From: Sinotaia quadrata
Lineage: Eukaryota; Mollusca; Gastropoda; Architaenioglossa; Viviparidae
Direction of reading: 5' to 3'
NCBI GenBank assembly: GCA_028829895.1
Contig: CM054179.1
Coordinates: forward strand, 43,382,617 to 43,446,616
DNA length: 64,000 bases
Shown: in pieces, positions 1 through 35,300 of the stretch
How the letters are laid out: every line of letters begins with the position of its first letter
Position numbering within the stretch: the first letter of the stretch is position 1
The notes under the pieces: model-generated
What the model saw: the letters and a program-made list of their open reading frames with translations, nothing else
The model's database searches: none
Told to the model about the DNA's origin: nothing
Program-made: the position numbers and the translations under genes

Positions 1-180
1 GTTTAATTTTGACTAATCCCAGCAGCTGCTTTTGCTGAACTCTGAATTTATTAATTTTCTTTGTAATCCAAGCAGTACTGAACTCACTGGCAATTAATTT
101 ATTCTTTGTAATCCAAGCACTTCTAAATGTTTGGCACAAAATTTATTCATTGACAAATCCAAACGATACTGAATATTTTA
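1..180. repeat. Degenerate ~57-bp tandem repeat (COPA intron)
   Basis: Three diverged units share an aatccaagca-like core followed by an actgaa-type segment and a tt-rich spacer. The array may continue left of the window. Confidence 0.5.
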
Positions 181-524
181 TACAACATCTTCAGTAGTGT
201 GCATTGCATTTTGTTATGTCTTGAGTTAGACTATAATCTGGGCTTATAAATGTTCTGAAATTTGATCTAAGAGTTTCATAACTTGTGTTGCATATTATAT
301 TATCTTTCATAAGACTCTAATTTAGGCTTAGAAGTGTACTTTTATGGTCTTAGATTTTCATAATGTGCTTGACTAATCTGGGCTGAGTGTACTGAGGTGT
401 GGTCTTAGGGCTCCCCCACCCCCGATAGATTAAGTTTTGAAATAGAATTCATTTGGATATCAAATTCTTTTCAAACATTGAATGACAATTTTTGAAAAGA
501 AAGCCCCGGTTGTTGTTTATGCAG

Positions 525-15884
<15,360 letters not shown>

Positions 15885-17077
15885 AACTTTTAGAGAACTG
15901 TTATATGAATGACACAGCAAAACATGATACTATTGAAAACTAATGTGCAAGGATTTATTCATGATTCAAACGTGCACTTTTATACTTCTCAGTAAATCTG
16001 ATCAAACTTGGCTTATTTTAGTATCGTTAGTAAACGTATATGTTTGGTCGATAACCTGGACACATGCTCATCATCTGAAAGCAGGACGTGCTACCATTTG
16101 TACATGGCTTATTATTTGCATGCTCCAACCATTGACTAAAGAATTAGATGTTGGTAAAATTAGCTTGCTGACTTCTTTTGCCATCTTGTCTTAATTTCGT
16201 GGTCGTGGTCAAGATTGTGGTAGATTATTGAATCTGTTACAGTGAACATTTATGCTCCCCCACAAAAAAATATTTATTATATACTAGAGAGGGTAAATTG
16301 ATTTTTTCCCTTCTATAAATGTTTGAATATTTCAACCATCCTTTTTGTAGATGTCTTTATCTTCTTTCGTATTCTTTAAAGAGGGATTTTTGTTTTTAAT
16401 GTTTGAATTGAGGATTTTATAATCCTAGAAAAGAGTGGAATAAATGGAAATGTACATAATATAAAATAATAATGCATTAAATTTACATGTATTTGTTTTG
16501 TGTTAATGCTTTAAAAGGAATGAATTTTTTTCATATGGACCAGCATGTCATTTAATGATTTGTATGTCTGAAAAAAAAGAAATAAATGGAAACCATTTTA
16601 GCACATTAACTTTATTTATCTTTGTTAATGGTCATTCTATTCACAATTACCAAGTACTCCATTATGGTTGTATGATTTGAGTATTCAAAGTTTAAAATCC
16701 CTTGGATGCACATATATAAATATAATTTTTGTTGTAGTTTTTCATTGGCTATTCTGAAAATTTTACTTGCAATTATCTTTAGAAGTAATCAACTCTTTAA
16801 GTCAAGCCATATTCTGGAGAGCAGATCGACATAAGAAATTAAACCACTCCCTTGCACGACAGCATTGCAGATTTTTGTGCATAAATATTCTTTATACAGC
16901 TGATGGTGAACTGCTGTTAGATCAAACCTGCTCATTGTTTGCTGACTTGAAATTCCACGCCCCATAGTTCCACACTCAATAACTGCAAGGTGATCAGACT
17001 GGCCTATGCATCTAACGACTCAATAAGCTGTCTACAGGTTTTCTATTGATTACCAAAATAGACAATTCAGTTCAGGA
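15885..17077. other. Tail-to-tail intergenic region COPA / CRPPA
   Basis: This stretch separates the stop codons of two converging genes. It holds the COPA 3' UTR with its AATAAA signals and presumably the CRPPA 3' UTR on the minus strand. Short open frames here (for example 15943-16194 and 16767-16967) resemble nothing known and are not supported as genes. Confidence 0.6.
16439..16586 (+). terminator. COPA: Candidate COPA polyadenylation signals
   Basis: Two AATAAA hexamers lie downstream of the COPA stop, at 16439-16444 and 16581-16586. Either would give a 3' UTR of about 0.55-0.7 kb. The second is followed by T-rich sequence. Actual cleavage sites cannot be read from sequence alone. Confidence 0.5.
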
Positions 17078-20000
17078 TCAAACTAGAAAGATCTGACCAG
17101 AGAAACTGGCATCTGCTTTCCATAATACATTTACAACCATCTTTGCCACTTCAGCTTTTGCCTGCTGTTCCTGTACATTAAAAACAACATAGTTAAATTG
17201 ATATCGAAATTTTACAAAAATTATATTTAAACAACTATCTGAACATGAAATTAAACAACCCTTGCAAGTCAAAAACATCCTGTGTGATTTTCTGTGTAAT
17301 AAAACCTGAGACTTTTAGAAGGTCTATGTGGCAACTGTTAGCTGACGGGTGTATTTTCACTGTCTTTAATACATTCCAAGCTGGCATGAACAACAAATAC
17401 TGTGTAAAACAATTATATTGCCTGTTCCCTTTTCAAAATTGGATGAGAATTTTTCTTTTCATGTTTAAATTTCACCTCCTATTCAGTCACACTTAATAAA
17501 GAATTTTAAAAAGTAAAACATTTTTTGATTCATGCACTATACATAAATAATTATAAAAATTAAAAAGAATATTTGGAGAAGTTACTGACCGATGCTAATA
17601 TGCCCCACATGAGCACATTCTTGTCTCTCCATTCTGTTGATGATTGCCTAAACACTTGTGCCAATCTTGTGTGCCAAACAGATACATCTTCATCTTTAGA
17701 AGCCAATAATACATGAACAAATCTAAAGTCTATCAGTCCTGGAAAAACTATAGCAGGTACGAGTTTGCTTTGGACTAAAGAAAGTTTATCGACAGTCTCG
17801 GCACTGCTAATGTGTCTATGTATCACAATGAAAGTGTTTGCCCCGTTGGTAACATCTGTGGCATCTCCTGAAGGTGCAGCACATATACTGTCGCCGGATG
17901 GCCTGTTAACAATCTGAACAACAACAAAAATATACATCTGTCATCCATCTGAATTTTTCAAATTATGACCTCAAAAGTGATGAAATTCAAACATTCTATT
18001 ATATCTTCTAACATGCACATTTCTAGTATACTTTCTTACATGCACATTTTTAGTATACTTTCTTACATGCACATTTCTAGTATACTTTCTTATATGCACT
18101 ATCTTGTACAATATTTCCATCATACAATCAAGAAAATAAATATCTGCTAGTTTTGTAACAAGAGATGCAAGACAATTCAGTTTTGGAAGAGAGAGAACGT
18201 TCCACATTTGAAAAGTGAACCTGATTAGATTTCTGGGTAGCAGCCATGCAACTTCCAACATTTTCTGATTTTCAGCTGCTGAAGGATCTTTAGATGGCCT
18301 ATACTATGTGGGCTCTTTTTGGTTATCCCATCTGGAAGACTATATTTAAACCTACCACTATCTTAAACTAAGAAGTGGTTGAGAATCACCGTTCACCTGG
18401 ACAGAGAGTCAAATTCATGCCTTTTGAGAAATGGCTAGCATCTAAACTGTTTAACTGCTTGTCTCTTGTCATGAGGAGATCTTATCTATCCACAAGCCAA
18501 AGGGGAAACAATACAAATCAATTGATTTAAATGTTTCTTCGTTTAGTCTATGACATAGCTATAAATCCATAATTCATTATTTTTCTTCTGATTTGTTGCT
18601 TGTTTGGTTCAAGACTGTCTAGATATGTTTGCTGAGGCTCTTACTGCTGACAGAGCATCTTTTCCTTTGCACCTTACTGGATCACTCATCCATCACATGA
18701 CAAATTTTTAGTAGTAGATTATGAAGTTCTGTATGCTTGCTAGGTTTCTGTATGAGTTATGAGAGGTATATGAAAAGTCTGTGGCCTTAAATAGAAACAA
18801 ACAAGATATTCATTTGAATGTGCTTCTATTTTTTAATATTGTCTCCTTTTACACTAATCACTCAGTCTATCAGTTACCCATCACAGTTATCCCTCCTTAG
18901 AGGTCATTTCCCTGAGCTCTATAATATAGTTCTCTGCTACTGCAAAGACCTCTTCATCAAAAATTTCCTTCTGGACAAGAACAGTTTCAGCTTAGATAAC
19001 AGGAAGAAGTCCAATGAAGCCAAATCTGGTGAACAGGGGGCATAGGACAACAGTTAGGTCATGAATTTTGACAATTGCAACTGCAAATGCAGGAGTATTG
19101 TCGTGATGGTGAAGCACCCTTTTCTTGGCCATTCCTAGCCATTTTTTCATGTATTTTTTTTTGCAAGTGCTGAAATTGGTAGTATTCTCTGGTTATAGTT
19201 TGGCCCTTTGGAAGATAAGTGATCATTATCCCCTTGCAAACTCCAGAGGGGGAGAAATGGTGTGTTTCCATTTTTTTAAGACTTTTCGTTCATCTCATAA
19301 GTAATGGTGGATCTGTATCTTATCCGCAGTAATGCATTTATCAGAAAGTCAAGTGTTGCATTCAGTCAGCTAAGAGCATTGTCAGGAGGTTTCCAATTCT
19401 TCTTCCTTCTGATGTTTCAATCGACCAGCTAGGCAATCTATAATCATTACTGTAAAATTAATCAATTATGTTAAATTTAAAAGAAAAACTTCTAAGAAGT
19501 ACCTTAAGTTGATAGTTGTTAAGCTGAACTTTAAGGCTGTTGGTCAGTTCTGAAAACCCTTCTGTATCAACCACCTGAACCTTTAGCATTGATTCTGGAG
19601 AAGAAGGAAATATCACTACTGCTCATTCAAAGTGTCATACACATTTTAAGTCCCAAACCTCATGCCACGCACATACAAACATTTAAAAAAGTTCCTAACT
19701 TACTAATGCTTTGATGCATCATGTCAGATGTCCATACACATTGATATCATACATTACTGTCATTTCCAAAGTTCCAAATCTTCTAACTCAATGGCTCTTT
19801 TACAAATGAAAAAAATCTTTTTTAATAGGAGTTAAAAAAGTGAGAGAAACTGGAAGAGGGAAGGTGTATGTGGGGAGGGAGTTGCTGTTATTTTTTTCGG
19901 AGAGCAGTTTTCTCTCTCCCTCCCTGATTGAATACTTTTTAAAAAAATATTAAAATTAAAATAAAATATGAAAGAGAAGAATTTATTAACCTTTTATAAC

Positions 20001-23000
20001 TGCTTCTGCGGCAAACAAGTCCTTCTTGTATGTAACCTGCCACAAAAACCAAACAATGCCAATAAAAGGTTTGCATTCTGAAACGCTCATAAACATTAGT
20101 TTAGCCATTAACCTCTGACTTCGAAAGTTTATACAGAGCCAACATTAAAACAACTCCCAAGTTTTTAACCAGTTTTCTGATATGTCAGTGGAATGCCATT
20201 TGGTTAAAAGTGCCAGCCATACCTTCCATAAATCTGGAGTTCCATCCAAGATCTTGGCATGCACACCAGTATATTTCAGGGCCAAAAGCAAGCACTCAGT
20301 TCCATGCTCATAATCTTCAGGGGTACACTATATAAAAACAAATAAAAGAAATTCATTATGTACCCGCGGAAGCCGGAAGCGTCCCCTACATTCAATCAAT
20401 CAATCATTATGTACAATACTCAGCTATGATAAAGTTAAATTTAGAATACATATATATATATATATACACACACACCTTACTATGACTAGAATTAAAATCA
20501 TCTATACCTATTTGTATTTCTGGGTAGGTGTGAGTTTGTGTGCACAATTTTAGAATGATGACTTGTGAATTATTTTTCTATTTCCATATTTAAATTAAAA
20601 CCTTCATTATGTTTCTACTGCAGAAGTAGGTGGAGCCATGGGCTGAATAAACAAATAAACTGGATAAGTGAGTGTGGAGGAACAAGGTTGTCATAAATAT
20701 GAGAAATAAGCAAAAGACAAACATACATTTAAGCCTATGAAAAATATTGATTTATGGTTAACAAATTTATGCTATTTCTGCATACTATAATATTTTTCCA
20801 ATTTGTTTTTTGAACAACAAAAAGATCAAATGAAAAAGAAAACAAAATATTTGTGATCAGTGATTCAAGCAGATAATACAAAGGAAGCAAATCTTTATCA
20901 AGTATCCAACAATGCATTTACATGAACAAAATGTGGAATCCAAATCTTCATGTTGAGTATGTGCTGACATTATCTTACATAAATGCATGCATACATTTGA
21001 TTTACTTAAATAATTCTAACATTTACCATATCTCATGTCGACTTCTGGAAATGTCAAAGAGATCTTTTCGCAGCAATTTTCACACCATTATGATATGCTT
21101 ATAACACATATGTATTACCAAAACAACATTCCTGCTATAAAAACTATGTTAGAAAAATATATGATTAATATTATAAGACTTTTCAATGTAATTGTGTAGC
21201 AATGAAATCCCTGAAAATCATAGATGTCTCTTTCAACCATATCCAGATTTGAAGGCAATATGGCTGCCTGAAAACATTACTTTACAAATTTCTGTTATCA
21301 ATTGCAAAGAATAAGTTGGGTTCCAACACGTACAATCAATGAAAAATACCTGTTCATATGCAGCCATGATAACAGTGGTCTGAAAAGCCTGGGGCATCTC
21401 ACTGGCAACATATAGCCGTCTGTCCAGTGACTCGATCATTCTTTGATCTTCATCTCGAGCTATCACTGTGGAGACAAGAGGCCGGCACACACCCACAGCC
21501 TTATAACAATGACAAAATAATAAGTGCTTCAACCCAAAAATTTAGATTTTTCTAAATTTTAATTTAAAAGAGTAGATTTACTGAACATTGAAGACTGTTG
21601 TCAAGTGTTGAAACAAATAATGATGAATTGGATTTTAAAGAAAAATTAATCATGATCATTTTAATATAAAGTTTCCTTACAGTTTATAAAATTCTCTTTA
21701 AAATTTCCAAAAAAATCTTTCCTTTTATGTAGCTTAAAAAAAAGTTCTTAAAGCAATGAATTGTAAAAATTTACCCCATACAAATGTGCTGACACAGATG
21801 CTTGATAGATTATGTCTCTGGAAACAAAAGGACGCACAGCATCATGGATGACAACCACGTCCACATTACTGCAAACTTGTATGCAAATTAAATTTTGTAT
21901 TAGCTACCAAAAGTAATATTCTTCACATATCCACAGTTTAAAAAAAAAATCTTAAGCAAAATTATATTAGCTCCTTGCTATGAAGATTTTGAAAAATGTT
22001 TGCAGTATTTTGTATCAGAAATAATATTTGTTCAAATAAAGGACAAAAAGTGAAATTGTAGAAGAAAGAAAAATAACATGCCGAGTAGCCTATTTGGCCA
22101 AGTTTAAAATTACAATCCATCAGCCATACTACCTTTTGCATGATATGTTCTTTCTGAGCAGGAAGGGATCAGCATAAACAATTATAAGTAATAATTATGA
22201 AAATAGTGAAACAAATACTATAAAAACTGATAGATGATCATTATTTTTTTCCAAACACATAATGATTTGAATGATCTCCCCTAGCAAGACCAAGAAGCAA
22301 GAAGTGTTTCTGAATCTGAGTTAAGAGTCTTCAGATTCAACTCTCAAGCATTTTAATCATAAGAGAAAAACATACACACTACACTAGCATGCATTTTTAT
22401 AGATCTTTCAAGTGCAGAACTTAAGTCTGACTAGTCCAACCTCTCAAAGCACTCACTGCTTTTTATCCATATATTTTAAGTTATATTTGCCTTTTTTCTC
22501 AATCTTTATAAAGAAGAGAAGAACACTCCACCACCAACTCCAAAAAAGTTTATAAAAAATTAATAACTGCAAGATTCAAATCTGGGCACTTCAGCTTAAA
22601 ATACAATAGGCAAGCATGTTAACCATTGGACTATCATAGTATCAAAGAATGACTTGTGTTCAAACATACAAACAACTAATTATGAGAACTGATTCAAAAG
22701 AATTTAACAAAGCAGAACTGAAGAAGACTCAAGTTATAAAGAAGAGAAATTATAGTAATAAATATTTCAAAATTGGCACTAAATAGCATTTTTTTAAAAA
22801 ATCTACCAAATTTATAAACTGTACAAAAATATAAGCACTGTATATGTCACCTACCAAGTCACCTACCTTGATGTAAAGTTTTCAGAGCACAGTGAATGGA
22901 GTGATGGCGTGAATTGCCACCCTCCACCACTTTAACTTTGGTGAAGTGAAACATGTTTACAATTTCACTTAATGTGTCCATGTATTCTTGATTAGTGGAA

Positions 23001-23999
23001 ACAACAATACACTTGATCCAGTGTATCCTGAAATATGGGTTTTTAAAATAAATATTTATAATTACTAAATCAGTAAACAGAAAATGTAAAAATATAATAA
23101 TTTTGTGATTATAAATAAAACATAATGGTTTCACAGAATTAATAAATGTAAAATTATCAGTGTGGCATGATTAGGCAAAATAACCTTAATTCTTTTGAAT
23201 TATCTATATACACTAATTTAATAATCTTATTTCTTAATCAGAATGATAATTTATGTCATAAATTTTTTTTAAAACCTACAAAATTTACAACATGAATCTC
23301 CTGAAATGGCACTAAGTGACTAACTGACTAAGACAACATTTAGAAACAATTCCTCTTCATCCTATTTTTCTGAAAAACTGCCAGAACTGAGGGATTTGAA
23401 TAGAAAAAAAGAAGATTTGGCAGAAAATTTCATTGATTTTGAGCTACAATGATGTCATTAATTAGAGGTATACCTTGCGTTATGCTATTAATTAGTTCTG
23501 AGAAATCACCACAAGAAGTAAAATAAAGTGAATTGATTTTAATGTGGGTAAAACAGGGATGTATTCCAAAATTTAAAAAAAAACTATTAAAATATATGTA
23601 AAGAAATTAATTTGTTTATTTTTTCTATCCACATGTATACTGAGACTGTAATTATTAATATATATTCTACATTAATATATTGTGCAAATTTAAGGGGAAA
23701 AAAACCATTTGTAATACCATAACGATTCAATCAGTTTGCAATGAAAGCATTAAAGTAATCGAAGATAAGTATGCATACAAACTTGCAATGAATTGGAACA
23801 AAATATAAGGTGTTAGAAAAACTATAATATATTTAAAGTCACACCTGTGAAAACAGTCGATGGTATACGAGATTAGTGGCCGCCCTAGGATGCTGCAAAA
23901 TTGTTTGGGCGTCGGTAGGTTCATTCGTTCTCCACAACCTGCTGCAGGCAGTACAACACCAACATTAAAATCAATATCAGAAGACATTTTACAAAACAT
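17078..23999 (-). CDS. CRPPA: D-ribitol-5-phosphate cytidylyltransferase (ISPD), complete
   Basis: The enzyme makes CDP-ribitol from CTP and ribitol-5-phosphate, the donor used to build the ribitol-phosphate part of the alpha-dystroglycan O-mannosyl glycan. Exons in transcript order: 23845-23999, 22867-23027, 21775-21875, 21350-21499, 20223-20327, 19991-20036, 19503-19594, 17590-17913, 17078-17170. They total 1227 nt, giving 408 aa plus TGA, close to human (~451 aa, longer at the N-terminus). The IspD fold spans roughly residues 13-245, with nucleotide-binding [12 protein letters not shown] (15-26), PKQF (31-34), HDAVRPF (116-122), RPLVSTV and EMPQAF. The C-terminal domain of animal ISPD follows (KNVLMWGIL). 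The exon 3 acceptor is taken after acaag at 21876 because the next cag breaks the frame. The start may be the ATG at 23999 or the in-frame ATG at 23987. The gene is divergent from RNF113A. Confidence 0.95.
17990..18105. repeat. 30-bp minisatellite (CRPPA intron 7)
   Basis: Three to four units of acatgcacatttctagtata plus ctttctt occur in succession, with one base variant per unit. Confidence 0.85.
18830..19395 (-). mobile_element. Decayed mariner-like transposase in CRPPA intron 7
   Basis: Minus-strand translation shows the mariner hallmarks in order but broken by frameshifts and stops: [32 protein letters not shown], then HHHDNTPA with the catalytic-region Asp, [20 protein letters not shown] and VKGDNIKK near the end. 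The conserved C-terminal catalytic-motif region is degraded. It sits between CRPPA exons 7 and 8, antisense to nothing and sense with CRPPA. Terminal inverted repeats were not identified, so the boundaries are approximate. Confidence 0.8.
20353..20414 (+). mobile_element. 40-bp retro-insertion flanked by 11-bp target-site duplication (CRPPA intron 4)
   Basis: The 11-mer tcattatgtac occurs at 20353-20363 and again at 20404-20414. Between them lie 40 bp unlike the AT-rich surroundings: a GC-rich start (ccgcggaagccggaagcg) and a tail of AATC repeats. A simple-repeat tail plus a perfect duplication is the signature of target-primed reverse transcription by a LINE or SINE with extreme 5' truncation. 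Confidence 0.75.
22385..22640 (-). mobile_element. tRNA-derived SINE in CRPPA intron 2
   Basis: On the minus strand a tRNA-like head carries an A-box-like tagtccaatggtta at about 22625 and a B-box-like gatttgaatct at about 22575. A body follows containing gtgctttgagagg and a SINE-like ctataaaaatgcatg near the distal end. The B box departs from consensus (GGTTCGAATCC) and the acceptor stem does not pair well, so it reads as a SINE, not a working tRNA gene. The boundaries are estimates. Confidence 0.55.
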
Positions 24000-24243
24000 C
24001 GATTATCAAAGTTACATTTATTTTTTGCTGTCAAAAGTGAGGTTAAACCAATAAATAAAGTGCTAATGAATAAACTGCTAGAGCTTTCACAGCAATCCAC
24101 GACTCTTTAAATTTAGTTATTTCCCCTGTCAAAGGACCCGCTGTCAAATTGTGTCTGAGAATTTGATTGATCCATTTTCTTACCGGAAATTCATCTAAGC
24201 CAATCACTTTTGAGGAGAGATTTCTGGTTTTGGTTTACAAAAT
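24000..24243. promoter_or_regulatory. Putative bidirectional promoter between CRPPA and RNF113A
   Basis: Only 244 bp separate the outer start codons of the two divergent genes, so both promoters and 5' UTRs must lie here or overlap the first exons. CCAAT pentamers occur at 24048-24052 and 24200-24204. An ETS-type CCGGAA occurs at 24183-24188. No clear TATA box is placed for either gene. The layout is typical of CCAAT/ETS housekeeping promoters. Function is inferred from spacing and motifs only. Confidence 0.6.
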
Positions 24244-32839
<8,596 letters not shown>

Positions 32840-32906
32840 TTTAACACATTCCTGGCATGTTTTGTACATTGTGTTATTTTTATTTTTATTTGAAGAACAA
32901 TATGAG

Positions 32907-32912
32907 AATAAA
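32907..32912 (+). terminator. RNF113A: Candidate RNF113A polyadenylation signal
   Basis: An AATAAA hexamer lies 67 nt past the RNF113A stop, followed by T-rich sequence from about 32925. It is the closest canonical signal and would give a very short 3' UTR. Later signals are possible. Confidence 0.5.
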
Positions 32913-34924
32913 GAGGATAATTGGATATTGTGTCAATACACAATTTTGTGTTTTGTTGGGATTTTTTCGTTAATTTTTAAAGTTAAATTTTGTAAGTGTT
33001 TCTTTCTATCATTTAATCAGACCTAAGGAGTATTGATACTTTTTCTGTGGACGTAAAGCAAATTCAAAAGGCCCACATTGAACTCCCAGGGGAGATAAAA
33101 GTATTTACTGTATAGGATTGCCCATTGCCTAGAGTAATTCCCCTTAGTTTTTGTTCCTTCAGAACCATGATGATGATGTGTTGCAATCCAAAGCTATGTA
33201 ATTTTCTTGAGGGTGTCAGCTTTTCTCCCATATTTTTGATTGTTTCTGTGAATCCAATTCACTCCTGTCATCATTTTGTCTGTCTCATGGAAGGTAAGGC
33301 ACATTTTCCTCTTACTTTTGGTTCACTGACACCTGTTACCTCCTTAACTGGACCGTGATAGCTTGATGACTGACTAATGTATTGACTGCAGCTGCTTAAA
33401 AGACTATTTTGACTCCTGTCCATCCACATTCTAATTGCTAGAGTGTAAAGATGTGCATGTTTTGTGAAATCTGGCATAAGTCAATAGCCATTGCTTTCTC
33501 CATTGTCAGTAAGCATTGCTTTAGCGCAGCTACATCATTGACAGTCATACACTACACAAAGTGACAGACGATGTCAGATGCTGACGGTACACTGAGTTCT
33601 ATGTTGGATTTTGTCATATCCCTTGCATTATGTTGATGAATGTTTGAGTGAAAATGAGACTACTCTATTTAGGTCTTTGGGTGAAAAGGTCAAAAGTAGG
33701 CAGAGGCTCCTAAGGTATGTACATCAGTGAAATATTCATGAAAATATATTTAATTTAAAAAATTCCAGCCTATTTGATCGTTAGAGCCAATTGGCAAAAG
33801 TCTTCATTCCAAAAGGTATACAACTTTTCCATTGTTTTCAAGATTGTATAAGCAAGCACTCTCTTGCACATTCTTTCATTAAAATAATTTTAAAAGATCA
33901 ACAGTTTTAAAATACTATTTATTTCTGCAAGCAACATTCGTGCATGCACTTGCTTGAGATCACAGTCTGTCATTGATGTTCACTCACCAATTCAAATTTC
34001 AACATATGCATAGAGGGAGTTTGCACAAACTACATACTTTTTTTCTTCTTTTTGTACTGAGGTACTTTTACCCCCATTTATGCTAAAGTACTTTTCCCCC
34101 TCTTTGTCATTCTGAGGTATTTCCCCCCATTTGTCTCTTTTGTAGCCCTTTAAGGAACATGAAAAAAAAATGCAGATTGTTTTATTACCTGCATTTAAGT
34201 GGTGTTCTCATATTGTTTGTTCACATTTAATTTTTAAAAAAAATTCTTATGAGATAAAAATGTTCATACAGACACTAATTTATTACAAGGAACATTAATT
34301 GTTTGTTTAGTGTGGTGATTCCACATAATGTTTTAATTTCCTCTTATTGTAAGATTCATGAATTTAAAAGCATTTGTATGGCGACTTTATTTGAACAAAA
34401 TCATCACACAGTTGGTAATTAATATTATGGTCTCCTAAAATAGTCATTTCTCATCCAAGGACAGTACTGGTGACTTGTTGAAAGTTAAATATTTTTTAAA
34501 TAATGAATTTGTAATGTGAATGTTGCTTTCGATTCCAAAGTTATACTCACTAAGTCTTGGAACAGCAGAGATGGAATGTAAGTCAGGTCTGAGCATAGAG
34601 TGATAGACTTTAGACATCTTCAGAACTTTCTACAACCAACTTATTGCAATAGGTAGAATTTTTTGGTGGTTTTTCTTAATTTATTTGTATAAACATGTCA
34701 AACCCATATTTCCTTGACTGAAAAAATAATGGGATTTTAGAATGAGGACGAGCAATAAAATTCAGATGAGGGCCAGTATATGTTGTATTAAAGAAGGGGA
34801 TGGGGTGATTTTTCTTCATGAAAGTTGTTGACAGGTAGTTCTGATCCTAATCTGCACCATATTTTATTTTGCCATCACACATTTACAATAGAAGGACACT
34901 ATACTACAGAGCATATGCAATTCT

Positions 34925-35300
34925 TGTACATAGCAAATCTATATTTAGCAGTAATGTTTGCAAATGAATGAGAGGTAGTAGGTAACCACTATAGCAAATC
35001 TATATTTAGCAGTTACAATGTTTCCTGATCAGCGACAGAGGTGGTAAGTGACCACTATAGCAAATCTATATTTAGCTGTTACAATGTTAATGACAGTAGT
35101 GGTGGATAACCACTAAAGCAAATCTATATTTGTCTGTTACAATGTTAGTTAATGATAGAGATGGTGGGTAATCACTATAGCAAATCTATATTTAACAGTT
35201 ACATTGTTCGCTAATCAATGACAGGTGGTAGGTGACTAGTAGAGCAAATCTGTATTTAGAAGTAACTGCTTTCTAATCAGTGACAGAGGTGGTAGATAAC
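34925..35300. repeat. ~65-bp minisatellite, ~6 copies
   Basis: Each unit contains agcaaatctatatttagcag, then a gttacaatgtt core and a ggtggtaagtgaccacta-type spacer. Unit length varies between about 60 and 68 bp. Confidence 0.8.

Noticed and set aside
22560..22640. tRNA gene on the minus strand
   Set aside because: The B box deviates from consensus and the stems do not pair convincingly. It is read as the head of a SINE.
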